The notes below the pieces were generated by a model, which was given only the letters and a program-made list of their open reading frames with translations, was not told the origin of the DNA and did no database searches. Positions 38,164 to 47,190 of a stretch of DNA of 64,000 bases are shown piece by piece. Location: assembly GCF_007753095.1 (NCBI RefSeq), contig NZ_CP036348.1, positions 5,619,411 through 5,683,410 on the forward strand, in the 5' to 3' direction. This DNA comes from Rosistilla carotiformis. Lineage in GTDB: Bacteria; Planctomycetota; Planctomycetia; Pirellulales; Pirellulaceae. Numbering within the stretch: position 1 is the first letter of the stretch; each line of letters starts with the position of its first letter. A program made the translations under genes and the position numbers.

Positions 38164-39137
38164 TTGGTGGCTCCCTTCATGTGCGCCGAAGCGCGCCGCA
38201 TGATCGCCGCTCCGAAGATGTTGACCGCCAATGTGATCGCCATCAGCAGCAGCGCGGCGTACATCAGCACTTGTTCTTCCTGCTTGCCCGCTTCGGGGAA
38301 GTTATTCGCCAGCAAAGCGGCCAAGGTATTGGCCGGAGAGAACAGTGAAACCGTCAATTGATTTGAATTGCCCACCAGCATCGCGAGCGCCATGGTCTCC
38401 CCAAGGGCGCGACCAAACCCAAGCACCAACGAGCCGAAGATGCCTGTCGCCGAGGCGGGAATGATCACTCCGAAGATCGCCTCCCATCGCGTCGCTCCAA
38501 GTCCAAACGCCGCCTCTTTGAGCTTTCTAGGAACCGAACTGATCGCATCACGGGAGATCGCCGAAACGGTCGGCAGGATCATGATCGCCAGCACAAGCGA
38601 AGCGGGCAACATCCCCGGTCCGCTGAGCGATGTTTTGAAAAACGGGATCCACTCGAAATGCTCATGGATCCAGTTGGCTGCCGGACGAATCGCGGGGATC
38701 ACGACATAGATCCCCCACAGGCCATAAACCACACTGGGGATCGCGGCGAGCAGTTCGACGATGTTCTTGAAAACAACTTCCAGGTAGGTCGGCAAGAAAT
38801 CTTGCGTCAGGAAGATGGCTATCGAAACACCGAAGAAGCCCGCGATCATCAACGCCAGAAGCGAACTGTAAAGCGTGCCCCAGATTTCTGGGAGCACGCC
38901 GAATTCACCTCGATTGGCGTCCCAAGTGGTTCCCGTAATAAACGAGAAACCATATTCCTGAATTGCGGGAAAAGCTTTGCCACCTATCTCGTACAGGATG
39001 AAAACCACCAACAAGATGGTCAACCAAGAGAACATGTGCGTCATTCCGCGGAAAGCTCGATCCCACGAAATGTCCCATTTCGTGGGGGGCGAAGCGACCG
39101 ATTGAATCGACGTGTTTGGCTCGATAGACGTTGCCAT
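38160..39137 (-). CDS. pstC: Phosphate ABC transporter permease PstC
   Basis: 325 residues, ATG at 39137. Six membrane helices are apparent after a soluble N-terminal segment, with the permease motif AISRDAISSVPRKLKEAAFGLGATRW. It pairs with PstA; the two genes overlap by 4 bp. pstS lies 51 bp upstream. Confidence 0.95.
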   Translation of the reverse strand: MATSIEPNTSIQSVASPPTKWDISWDRAFRGMTHMFSWLTILLVVFILYEIGGKAFPAIQEYGFSFITGTTWDANRGEFGVLPEIWGTLYSSLLALMIAGFFGVSIAIFLTQDFLPTYLEVVFKNIVELLAAIPSVVYGLWGIYVVIPAIRPAANWIHEHFEWIPFFKTSLSGPGMLPASLVLAIMILPTVSAISRDAISSVPRKLKEAAFGLGATRWEAIFGVIIPASATGIFGSLVLGFGRALGETMALAMLVGNSNQLTVSLFSPANTLAALLANNFPEAGKQEEQVLMYAALLLMAITLAVNIFGAAIMRRASAHMKGATK

Positions 39138-39188
39138 AAATCCTCTGGTGGCGTGATAAAGCGGTGGTGGAATCCTACCGACCCGCGA

Positions 39189-40262
39189 CTACTGAATGGA
39201 ATCCAAAGCGGCGGTTACCTTTTCGACAACGTCGGCTGGCAACGGAACGTAGCCCATTTCATCGCTCACTTTTTGGCCTTCGGTCAAGCAGTACTTGACC
39301 ATCGATTTCAGCACTTCCGCCTTTTGCGGATCGTCGTACTTCTTGTAGCACAACAACCATGTGTAGCTGACGATGGGGAACGCTTGTTCGCCGGGAGGAT
39401 CGGGAAGCCAAGCACGCAAGTCGGCTGGCATTTCAACGTTCGACAATGCAGCTTGGCCACTCTCCAACGAGGGCAGCACAAAGTTGCCTGCCTTGTTTTG
39501 CAGGCTCGCCATCGCCAACTTCGTCAGCTTGGCGTAGCCGTACTCGATGTATCCGATCGCACCGGGCGTTTGCGTGATCGTGGCGGTGACGCCGTCGTTC
39601 TTGGGCGAGGCGACAAATTTGTCGCTGCTTGGCCAAACAACCGTTTTACCGGTACCAGGTCCATTGGCCCAGTCTTCGCTGATCGCGCTCAAGTGCTGGG
39701 TAAACACATAGGTGGTTCCGCTGCTGTCGGCGCGACGGACGACGGTGATGTCTTGATCGGGCAGCTTGACTCCGGGGTTCGCTTCGACGATCGCCGGGTC
39801 GGTCCAATTGGTCACCTTCCCCAAGAAGATCCCGATGTAGGCGTCACGCGATAGTTTCAGTTCGGAAACTCCGGGCAGGTTGTAAGCCAGCACGACTTCG
39901 CCAGCCGTCATCGGCAGCAGCTGTACTCCTTGGCTGACCGCAGCAATCTCTTCGTCGGACATGGCCGCATCGCTGGCGCCAAAATCAACGGTGCCATTGG
40001 TGAAATCTTTGATCCCCGCCCCGCTACCCTTCGCTTGGTAGTCGACTTTCACCCCGTCGTTGGCACGGCTGAATTCCTTGAACCAACGATCGTAAAGCGG
40101 GAAGGGAAAACTTGCCCCCGATCCGGTCAGCTTGACGCTTCCCGTTGTGGTGCTGCCGTCGCCCGATCCTGAGTCGGAATTGGTGCTGCTTGAAGAGCAT
40201 CCGGTAACCAGAAGACAAACAGCAAGGCCTGCCACAAAAACGCTAGTGTTTCGCCAACGCAC
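39189..40262 (-). CDS. pstS: Phosphate-binding lipoprotein PstS
   Basis: 357 residues, GTG at 40262 behind GGGAAAT. Lipobox LLVTGC (Cys22), then a Ser/Gly-rich linker. Substrate-binding motifs: LTGSGASFPFPLYDRWF, GSGAGIKDFTNGTVDFGASDA and RADSSGTTYVFTQHL, all typical of PstS. It delivers phosphate to PstCA at the membrane. First gene of pstSCAB; Pho-box-like sequences lie upstream, in the region shared with a divergent porin gene. Confidence 0.96.
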   Translation of the reverse strand: MRWRNTSVFVAGLAVCLLVTGCSSSSTNSDSGSGDGSTTTGSVKLTGSGASFPFPLYDRWFKEFSRANDGVKVDYQAKGSGAGIKDFTNGTVDFGASDAAMSDEEIAAVSQGVQLLPMTAGEVVLAYNLPGVSELKLSRDAYIGIFLGKVTNWTDPAIVEANPGVKLPDQDITVVRRADSSGTTYVFTQHLSAISEDWANGPGTGKTVVWPSSDKFVASPKNDGVTATITQTPGAIGYIEYGYAKLTKLAMASLQNKAGNFVLPSLESGQAALSNVEMPADLRAWLPDPPGEQAFPIVSYTWLLCYKKYDDPQKAEVLKSMVKYCLTEGQKVSDEMGYVPLPADVVEKVTAALDSIQ

Positions 40263-40377
40263 GATGATTTCCCATAAAGACGGAGGTGTAAATGCGATCT
40301 AACGCAGTCTTACGGTATGGGGCGAAACGGGGACGCTCAAGTCGCAAAACAAGGTATCCATTCATTTTCACCGGCTC

Positions 40378-40450
40378 TTCACAGTTCCTTAACAAACCCG
40401 ATCCAGCTGGGCCCGCTATCCCTTTCGATACTGTCGTAACCTTTGTAACG
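40378..40450. promoter_or_regulatory. Candidate Pho-box region between pstS and the porin gene
   Basis: Two weak matches to the PhoB pattern CTGTCAT-n4-CTGTCAT: minus-strand TTGTTAA-GGAA-CTGTGAA at 40378-40395 (toward pstS; 9 of 14) and plus-strand CTGTCGT-AACCT-TTGTAAC at 40431-40449 (toward the porin; 9 of 14 but 5-bp spacer). The 416-bp gap 40263-40678 contains no gene. Shared phosphate control fits both gene products; the sites themselves are tentative. Confidence 0.35.
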
Positions 40451-40678
40451 ATTGCAGGGAGACCGATTGTGAAGATTATTCATCTTTTGCGCACACGATC
40501 GGACAACTACCGAAGGTGGCGACGATTCAACCCATACGAACGGCATGTAGGGAATCGATGTCAGAAGATCAGATCGCCTTTGAGCACAGCCAGGATGGCT
40601 AGTTTAAAGGGGCTTCATTCTCCTTAGCCGTTCTATTTGTTGCAATTGTGTATGGAAGTGAACTGGAAAGGACTCCAG

Positions 40679-42319
40679 ATGTTCAAATCTCGAAAACGAT
40701 ATTGGCTGCTCAAGCTTTTGGGCTTGGCGTTTGTTTGCCAAAGCGGGGCGGCAATCAGCTACGCTCAATTCCCAGCGAATGAAGCCGCCTTGGACGCCTC
40801 CGCGTTTCGTCCCATCCTGTTGGGACAATCCGATAGCGGGGCCGTCGCTCCCGTCGGCTTCAATGCCCCCGCCGCGAATGCGAATTGGGCGGTTGCCGAC
40901 GACGCAATGCCAGCCGAAGGGCTGGGCGATTCGGTCAAAGTGACCGAGGGTGCGGAAGAGACGAAGGACGAACGGGACGAATTGATCGAAGACCTGACGA
41001 AGCGTCTGGACGGCATGGAAAAGTCGTGGGACGAATACCAAGGCAAGATCACCAAAGAAGCCGAAGCCAAGAAGAAGAAATCGTCCTACAAGATGGGCGG
41101 TCGTCTTCACATGGACTATTGGAACTTCATGGATAACTCTCCAGGGATCGGATACTTCGAGCACGACGACGCAGCCGAGGCGAACTACGGAACCGACCCC
41201 GAAGACCGCTTCCTGTTCCGTCGCTTGCGACTGGAAATCGAGGGGACGGTTCCCGAGAACATGGTCTTCCGGATCCAAATGGATTTCAACAATCCTTCGA
41301 CCCCGGAATACAAGGACGCCTACATCGGATGGACCAACCTTCCCTACAACCAAACGCTGTTGTTAGGCAACCAAAAGCGTCCGATGGGCTTGGACCATCT
41401 AAACAGTAGTCGCCACAACGTCTTCATGGAACGACCGTTTGCCGTCGAAGCGTTTAACGAAGACGCTCGGCGGATCGGTTTGGCAATGTACGGCCACAAC
41501 GATTCCGAATCGACCTTCTGGGCGTACGGCATCTATAACCTTGAGAACACCAGCACCACCGGCCGGTTCATCGGTGACAGCATGCAAATGGGCGGTTACG
41601 GTCGCGTCGGCGGAAGCCCTTGGTACGACGAGGTCAGTGGCGGTCGCGGCTACTGGCACGTGGCGATGTCCGGTGCGGTCGCAAAACCCGATGGCGACGC
41701 CAGCGCTGCCGATTCCAACAGCAACGAAGCGCGCTTCCGCACACGCCCCGAAGCGCGCAGCGATTCGCGCTGGCTCAACACCGGTCGAATCGTCGGTGCC
41801 GACTGGTTTGAAACGATCGGATTGGAATCGATGTTGAACATCGGATCGCTGCAGATCACCAGCGAATATCTGTTCAACTGGGTTCAACGCGACGACCAGA
41901 TCGCGGGATCGGGACCCGATACGCACTTCCACGGCGGTTACATCTTCGCATCCTACTTCCTGACTGGGGAACACATTCCTTACAAACGTAGCCACGGAAC
42001 GATCGATCGTGTCAAGCCATTCGAGAACTTCTTCTTGGTCGATCGCTTTTGTGGCAATCGCGGCGGCAAGATGGGAATGGGAGCCCTCGCGTTGGCTCTG
42101 CGATACGACTACATCGACCTCACCGACGGCGATATCCAAGGTGGTGTTGGGCATTCGGTCACCGGTGGCCTGAACTGGTACTGGACCGCATATTCGAAAC
42201 TGCAGACCAACTTGATCTACGGCGAGATCGACGACCACAGCCCCGTTGGTCCCACGGGAACCGAATACACCTCGGGTGACTACGCGATTCTTGGCATGCG
42301 ATTTATGCTCGATTTCTAA
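40679..42319 (+). CDS. Phosphate-selective porin (OprP/OprO-like)
   Basis: 546 residues from the ATG at 40679, behind GGAAAGGAC. Signal peptide to about residue 30 (GAAISYAQF). A coiled coil over about 90-125 (DERDELIEDLTKRLDGMEK) probably trimerises or spans the periplasm. The rest is a beta barrel of the OprO/OprP family: YKMGGRLHMDYW, FRRLRLEIEGT, FRIQMDF, and a C-terminal aromatic end (GMRFMLDF), consistent with outer-membrane assembly. Divergent from pstSCAB, which supports phosphate or polyphosphate uptake and suggests that the pst system and this porin are expressed together. Confidence 0.88.
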   Translation: MFKSRKRYWLLKLLGLAFVCQSGAAISYAQFPANEAALDASAFRPILLGQSDSGAVAPVGFNAPAANANWAVADDAMPAEGLGDSVKVTEGAEETKDERDELIEDLTKRLDGMEKSWDEYQGKITKEAEAKKKKSSYKMGGRLHMDYWNFMDNSPGIGYFEHDDAAEANYGTDPEDRFLFRRLRLEIEGTVPENMVFRIQMDFNNPSTPEYKDAYIGWTNLPYNQTLLLGNQKRPMGLDHLNSSRHNVFMERPFAVEAFNEDARRIGLAMYGHNDSESTFWAYGIYNLENTSTTGRFIGDSMQMGGYGRVGGSPWYDEVSGGRGYWHVAMSGAVAKPDGDASAADSNSNEARFRTRPEARSDSRWLNTGRIVGADWFETIGLESMLNIGSLQITSEYLFNWVQRDDQIAGSGPDTHFHGGYIFASYFLTGEHIPYKRSHGTIDRVKPFENFFLVDRFCGNRGGKMGMGALALALRYDYIDLTDGDIQGGVGHSVTGGLNWYWTAYSKLQTNLIYGEIDDHSPVGPTGTEYTSGDYAILGMRFMLDF

Positions 42320-42419
42320 TCGTGCCAACGACAACAAGAATTGCGACACGAAGGTTTCATTCTCAAATTAAGTTCTTCAAATCGATTGCCACAAGGATGT
42401 GGCATTCCGGAGTGATACG

Positions 42420-43007
42420 ATGAAAAACATCCACAAACTAGTGATCGGTGCGATGCTGTTCGGTGGCCTGGTGACAATCCAGTTCACCGGTACCGTACGG
42501 GCCGCCAACTGCCAATGCGGACTGTGTGCTGACAACTGTGGTTGCTGCACCCTGAAGGTCGACAAAGTCGATGAAAAGAAGACCGCATGGGAAGTCGAAT
42601 GCAAACAAGTTTGTATCCCCAAAGTTGTCTTCCCTTGGCAAAAACGCTGCAACCCTTGTGCGAACAACGGTGCCTGCGTGCGAACCGTTCGCGTGCTGAA
42701 GAAGAAGGAATACAAGTGCCCCAAGCTTGAATTCACATGGACACCGAAGATGATCGGTGGTTGCGGATGCTGCGGCGGCGCCGGAAACAACTGCTGCGAC
42801 GACGGCAGTTGTGGCAGCTGTGATGATGGCGGATGCCTGTTGGGTGCCAACGAATTACAACCAGCCCCCTCGCCCTCCATTCCGACACCAGCGATCGGCA
42901 ACGGCGTCATGCAAACGGCAGCCACCGATGCGATGATCGAAAGCGAAGTGCCAACAGTTCACGTCGCGCGCCCCGTCGGCCTGAAGACGCTGCAACTGAA
43001 CCGATAA
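42420..43007 (+). CDS. Cysteine-rich secreted protein, unknown
   Basis: 195 residues, ATG at 42420 with CGGAG upstream. Signal peptide to residue 29 (TVRAANC). The mature protein has 20 Cys, in clusters such as CQCGLC, CGCC, CGCC, NNCC and CGSC, and a middle segment rich in basic and aromatic residues (KKEYKCPKLEFTWTP). It could bind metal or be heavily disulphide-linked in the envelope. It follows the phosphate porin gene by 100 bp on the same strand, so co-expression is likely. Not assigned to a known family. Confidence 0.72.
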   Translation: MKNIHKLVIGAMLFGGLVTIQFTGTVRAANCQCGLCADNCGCCTLKVDKVDEKKTAWEVECKQVCIPKVVFPWQKRCNPCANNGACVRTVRVLKKKEYKCPKLEFTWTPKMIGGCGCCGGAGNNCCDDGSCGSCDDGGCLLGANELQPAPSPSIPTPAIGNGVMQTAATDAMIESEVPTVHVARPVGLKTLQLNR

Positions 43008-43069
43008 CACCGGCAGGGTGAATTCGACAATCGGCTTCGACGTCATCCCGAGCTCGCAACGACCAGAGT

Positions 43070-43981
43070 TTAAGGCCGGCCTGGCAACAGGTCGGCCTTC
43101 GGTGTTTCTGCAGTCAGCGTCTTGTCGGACAGCAGCTTCGACAACCAATCGCTCATCGAAAACCGCAGCGTTTCCTCTTTCCGAGCAATCTGGCGATTCA
43201 TCCGCTCCACCAGTTTGACCTGCTGTTTGGAAATGATCTCGTCGCGCAAGATCCCTTCCAACGCATCGCCGATCCCTTCGGCGAAATCGCCGCCGACATC
43301 GCTGATCCGGTTCACCTCGAACCGAGGCACCGCAATCTGTGCCGATTCGATCACCGGCTTCACGACAACATCTGGCGGGATGTTGACGTAATCCAATCCA
43401 ACGCCGATGCTGCCGACAATGGTGATCGCGATGTCGGCGTCCGCGTCGACGTTGAAGCTCCACAATTGGACGCCGTAGTTCCAGCGACTGCGACGGGCGA
43501 AACAGTTCAATCGCCCGGATAGAGTCAACTGAAACGTTGCCGTTCCATCGGGCAACCAACGCAGATCGTGCAGGTCGGCTTTCATCTGTTGGTCTGGATC
43601 GATCAAGCGGATCTCGTACCGCGTCCACGCGCCGTGGTTCACCTCGCGCCATCGACGCTTCGTATCGATCTTCCATCCGTCGCGGCGAACCTTCACTCCC
43701 GCATAGATTCGTTTCTGATGCCCCCAGTCCTTTTCGTTCTGGTACGTTTCGGGAATGCTACTGCGGATCAGGTCGGCCACGATCTGACGCAGCCGCCCCG
43801 CCTCTGCATCGGGCATTCCGGCCAACGGATCGGCGTCGATTCCCGCGACAACCGCCGTCGGTTCGATCGGCTCGACCGCTCGCGCCGGAACAACCACCAA
43901 CAAGAGCATGCAGATCAGCAAGGCTTGAAACGCTTGACGAGTTCTATCGACGCGTCCGCTATTCGGTTCGTTCATCCGCAT
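43070..43981 (-). CDS. Secreted protein, unknown function
   Basis: 303 residues, ATG at 43981 (another two codons in). Signal peptide to about residue 36 (LLVVVPARAVEP). The mature part is mostly beta: KIDTKRRWREVNHGAWTRYEIRLID, GTATFQLTLSGRLNCFARRSRW, and WSFNVDADADIAITIVGSIGVGLDY, like a bactericidal-permeability or lipid-binding-type repeat, though no family is certain. A helical end (KQQVKLVERMNRQIARKEETLRF) follows. It is convergent with the Cys-rich gene; a 9-of-10 bp hairpin overlaps its last codons at 43072-43099. Confidence 0.7.
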   Translation of the reverse strand: MRMNEPNSGRVDRTRQAFQALLICMLLLVVVPARAVEPIEPTAVVAGIDADPLAGMPDAEAGRLRQIVADLIRSSIPETYQNEKDWGHQKRIYAGVKVRRDGWKIDTKRRWREVNHGAWTRYEIRLIDPDQQMKADLHDLRWLPDGTATFQLTLSGRLNCFARRSRWNYGVQLWSFNVDADADIAITIVGSIGVGLDYVNIPPDVVVKPVIESAQIAVPRFEVNRISDVGGDFAEGIGDALEGILRDEIISKQQVKLVERMNRQIARKEETLRFSMSDWLSKLLSDKTLTAETPKADLLPGRP

Positions 43982-44180
43982 CGGCTCGGTTGCGTGTCAT
44001 AGAAATGCAACGACGCCTGCCGCCATGCAACGTCGATCCATAGGCCGATATACCGCGCCACGAGTTTTCGAGTCCATGGCGAATCGCATGCAGCCCGACC
44101 GCGGTTCAGTTATGCTGGCAATACTTCGAGCGCAGTCTTTTCGCCGATCTCGATTCCCGCCTTTACGAGCGAACCCACCG

Positions 44181-45758
44181 ATGCCAACGATCCCACCTGT
44201 TGCTCGCCCCGAGCGACACAAGCTCTCCTCCACGAGTCCGCTTCGCAGTCTCTGCCAACCGATGTCGGGCGGGCTGATTCCAGTCCTTCTGTTGGTATTC
44301 ACCGCGATCGCGCCGGGCCAATCGATTGCCGAAACCAACCGGATCGTCGCCGAAAACCAGCGGACCGGAACGACCGATTGGCAGCTAACCCGCGTCCGTC
44401 CCAACGCCGGCAGATATCGAACCTCGCTTGTCGAAGGCTACTGTTCGGAGCAATCGCTTGCGGTCGGCGAGGAACTGAAAGTCTTCATCAGTTCCGATCC
44501 GGCGCTTCCCGTAAACCTGGACATCTACCGGATGGGTTACTACGGCGGCACCGGCGGCCGGCTGGTCAAAACGTTATCCAACATCGACACGATCACGCAA
44601 CCGGTTCCCGACGCGGGGAAGGACCGCGTGCGGCAGTGCAAGTGGGAACCGAGTGTCAGCTTCACGATTCCCGAGGATTGGGTCAGTGGAGTCTATCTGG
44701 GAAAACTGACGACGGTCCCCGAAGCCGACCAACCTTATTGGCAGAGCTACGTGATCTTCATTGTGAAAGACGATCGCCCCGCCGATTTTGTCTTCCAATG
44801 TTCGGACAACACATGGCAAGCGTATAACCGCTGGCCGGTGAACGACTCGCTGTACACCCATCCCGACGGACCGCAGAAACCGGGCGTCGCGGTCAGCTTC
44901 GACCGCCCCTACGGCATGTATTGCCAGATCTTCGAACATCCGCTGTCGCTCGGTTCGGGTGAATTCCTGCTGTGGGAATTCCCGCTGTGCTTCTGGATGG
45001 AGCAACAGGGATACGACGTCACCTATGTCAGCAACAGCGATCTACTAAACCCCGGCGAGATCGACCGCTGCAAAACATTCCTCAGCGTCGGGCACGACGA
45101 ATACTGGGACACGCGGCAATATGACACCGTCGCGGCGGCGATCGATCGCGGGACCAACGTGCTGTGGCTGAGTGCCAACAGCGTCTATATGGTCAGCCCG
45201 TTCAGCCCCAGCGAAAGTGGCCAGCCGAACCGAATCATCACCCGAACCGGCAGCTTCGGTCCGATGCGCGAAGAGGAGACGAAGACCTACGGCAAGATCA
45301 TGGGCCCGTTCGAAACGCATGGCCCCGACGAACGAAAGATCATCGGGGCGCGGTCGGTCGTGCCCTTCAACGGCGGCGGCGACTGGGTTTGCACTCAGCC
45401 CAAGCACTGGATTTACGAAGGAACCCAAATGCGCCAGGGCGACCGCATCGAAGGCCTGATCGGCTGGGAGCATCACGGCGATCCCGATCTGCAGCGACCG
45501 GGACTGCAGGTCGTCGCCGAGGGGACGACCTGGGCCGGCGGCACCAATCCGGGACACTGGACCGCGACGATCTTCCCCGGCCCGAAAGGCAACTTTGTCT
45601 TCAACGCCGCGACGATCTACTGGGCTCAAGGCCTTGCGACTCCGCCGGGACACATCATCCCCTGGTCGCATAACAGCCGTCCGCACGGTCCCGATCGCCG
45701 CGTTCAACAGATCACCAAAAATCTGTTTGAACGCTCGCTGCAGAAGACTCAGGACTGA
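44181..45758 (+). CDS. Secreted N,N-dimethylformamidase-beta-like protein
   Basis: About 525 residues if the ATG at 44181 is used; ATGs at 44079, 44112 and 44262 are alternatives and a signal-like stretch (GLIPVLLLVFTAIAPGQSIA) precedes ETNRIVAENQ. The family pattern is clear: ENQRTGTTDWQLTR, VEGYCSEQSLAVGEELKVFISSD, DIYRMGYYGGTGGR, CSDNTWQAYNRWP, SVGHDEYWD and TGSFGP. These match the large subunit of N,N-dimethylformamidase and many uncharacterised secreted proteins. No small-subunit gene is nearby, so true amidase activity is doubtful. Stop lies 8 bp before the convergent fabI end. Confidence 0.75.
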   Translation: MPTIPPVARPERHKLSSTSPLRSLCQPMSGGLIPVLLLVFTAIAPGQSIAETNRIVAENQRTGTTDWQLTRVRPNAGRYRTSLVEGYCSEQSLAVGEELKVFISSDPALPVNLDIYRMGYYGGTGGRLVKTLSNIDTITQPVPDAGKDRVRQCKWEPSVSFTIPEDWVSGVYLGKLTTVPEADQPYWQSYVIFIVKDDRPADFVFQCSDNTWQAYNRWPVNDSLYTHPDGPQKPGVAVSFDRPYGMYCQIFEHPLSLGSGEFLLWEFPLCFWMEQQGYDVTYVSNSDLLNPGEIDRCKTFLSVGHDEYWDTRQYDTVAAAIDRGTNVLWLSANSVYMVSPFSPSESGQPNRIITRTGSFGPMREEETKTYGKIMGPFETHGPDERKIIGARSVVPFNGGGDWVCTQPKHWIYEGTQMRQGDRIEGLIGWEHHGDPDLQRPGLQVVAEGTTWAGGTNPGHWTATIFPGPKGNFVFNAATIYWAQGLATPPGHIIPWSHNSRPHGPDRRVQQITKNLFERSLQKTQD

Positions 45759-45766
45759 TCCGCGGT

Positions 45767-46570
45767 TCAGTGATCGGTCGCGCGGCGAACGACATCTTGA
45801 TCGAAGTAATTGATCTCCATGCCGGCATCGACGATCAATTGCTGAGCGCAGATTCCCGATGACCGTGGGCTCAACAGAAACGCCGCGGTGTCGGCGACTT
45901 CGCTAGTCGATACCGCTTTGCCACGCGGGATCACCGATTCCGCGAATAGGTACGAATCGACATAGCCGGGGATCCCCGCCGACGCGCTGGTCTTCAGTAG
46001 ACCGGCGGCGACCGAATTGAAGCGAACCTGCGAGAACTTACTGAACGACTTCGTCAGAAACGCCAACGATGAAGCCAACGCAGCTTTGATCGGAGCCATG
46101 TAACCGTAGCTCTCGCTCGCCATCCGCGTCGTGCTGATTCCAATCGTGACGACGCTGGCGTCGTCGGAAAAACAGCCGCGGAGCGCGTTGCAGATCGCCA
46201 CCAACGAGAAGCACGAAATGTCGACAGCTTGCAGGAACTGAGCTCGCGTCGTTTCGTGAAACGGTTTGATCCCATCGCTGTAATCGGCGAAGGCGATCGA
46301 GTGCAGAAGGCCATCGATCGTCCAGCCGTTGTCGCTGATATAGGCGGCCAAGGCATCGATCTCCACCTGCTGCGCGACGTCGCAAATCAGGATCTCGCGG
46401 CCCGGCAACAACTTCGCCAACGACTCGCGTCGCTGCTCGCTACGCACCGAATAGATCACGTTGGCCCCGACCTCTTCCAGCGTCTTGGCGACGTGATAGG
46501 CGACGCTCTTCTTGTTGGCAACGCCCATCACCAAGATGTTGCGGCCACTGAGTTTCAGAAAATCGGTCAT
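45767..46570 (-). CDS. fabI: Enoyl-ACP reductase, FabI type
   Basis: 267 residues, ATG at 46570. It reduces enoyl-ACP in fatty-acid elongation with NAD(P)H. Seen: [17 protein letters not shown] nucleotide-binding start, LLHSIAFAD, and Tyr155-x6-Lys162 ([12 protein letters not shown]), matching the catalytic Tyr156/Lys163 of E. coli. The position of E. coli Tyr146 is Ile here (TIGIST), an unusual change, so activity or inhibitor response may differ. fabZ lies 2 bp upstream in the same operon, making consecutive pathway steps. Confidence 0.88.
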   Translation of the reverse strand: MTDFLKLSGRNILVMGVANKKSVAYHVAKTLEEVGANVIYSVRSEQRRESLAKLLPGREILICDVAQQVEIDALAAYISDNGWTIDGLLHSIAFADYSDGIKPFHETTRAQFLQAVDISCFSLVAICNALRGCFSDDASVVTIGISTTRMASESYGYMAPIKAALASSLAFLTKSFSKFSQVRFNSVAAGLLKTSASAGIPGYVDSYLFAESVIPRGKAVSTSEVADTAAFLLSPRSSGICAQQLIVDAGMEINYFDQDVVRRATDH

Positions 46571-46572
46571 TC

Positions 46573-47007
46573 CTAGCCCTCCTCAGGCGTCGCAACACTG
46601 CATGCAAAGTCCAACCGAGCGGCCAGCTTGCCGTCCAACATCACCTTGCCCGTCATATAGAAGGCGTTGGAGAATTGTTCGTTCAGCGTGACGTGGATCT
46701 CAACGGTATCCCCCGGACGAACCATCTTCTTGAATTTGACGTTGTCCATCCGCGTCGCCACCGGAACGACCGAACCGTCCTGCGGCGTCTGCTTGCTCAA
46801 CAGGATCGCCCCGGCCTGCAAACAGCATTCGCATTGAATCACCCCCGGTACAATCGGGTAGCCGGGAAAATGCCCCTGCACGAAAAATTCGTCGCTGTGA
46901 AAACTCTTCTTGCAAACGATCGTCTTCTCGGTCTGTTCGACGATTTCGTCCAACAGACGCATCGGCAAGCGGTGAGGGATGGCGGCTTCAATCTTTTCAG
47001 CAGTCAT
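46573..47007 (-). CDS. fabZ: 3-hydroxyacyl-ACP dehydratase, FabZ type
   Basis: 144 residues, ATG at 47007. Hot-dog fold; active-site segment [22 protein letters not shown] with catalytic His in HFPG and Glu in CEC. The start [13 protein letters not shown] matches FabZ. It removes water from 3-hydroxyacyl-ACP, giving the substrate of the adjacent FabI. Two Cys next to the catalytic Glu are not usual. First gene of the fabZ-fabI pair. Confidence 0.9.
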   Translation of the reverse strand: MTAEKIEAAIPHRLPMRLLDEIVEQTEKTIVCKKSFHSDEFFVQGHFPGYPIVPGVIQCECCLQAGAILLSKQTPQDGSVVPVATRMDNVKFKKMVRPGDTVEIHVTLNEQFSNAFYMTGKVMLDGKLAARLDFACSVATPEEG

Positions 47008-47190
47008 TGGTGGGGACTAGGGTTCGAAGGTTGGGCTCATTGGCGAATCGATCGCAAACGGTTGAAAACGCTATGCTACCGGACTGCCCAAAGCTTGTCA
47101 TGCCGCTTATCTTAAACACTACCGGCCCCGCCTGACGCGGTCGCCCGACAGCCCTTTCGACTTCTCCGACTCCTACCCGACCATCCGCCC

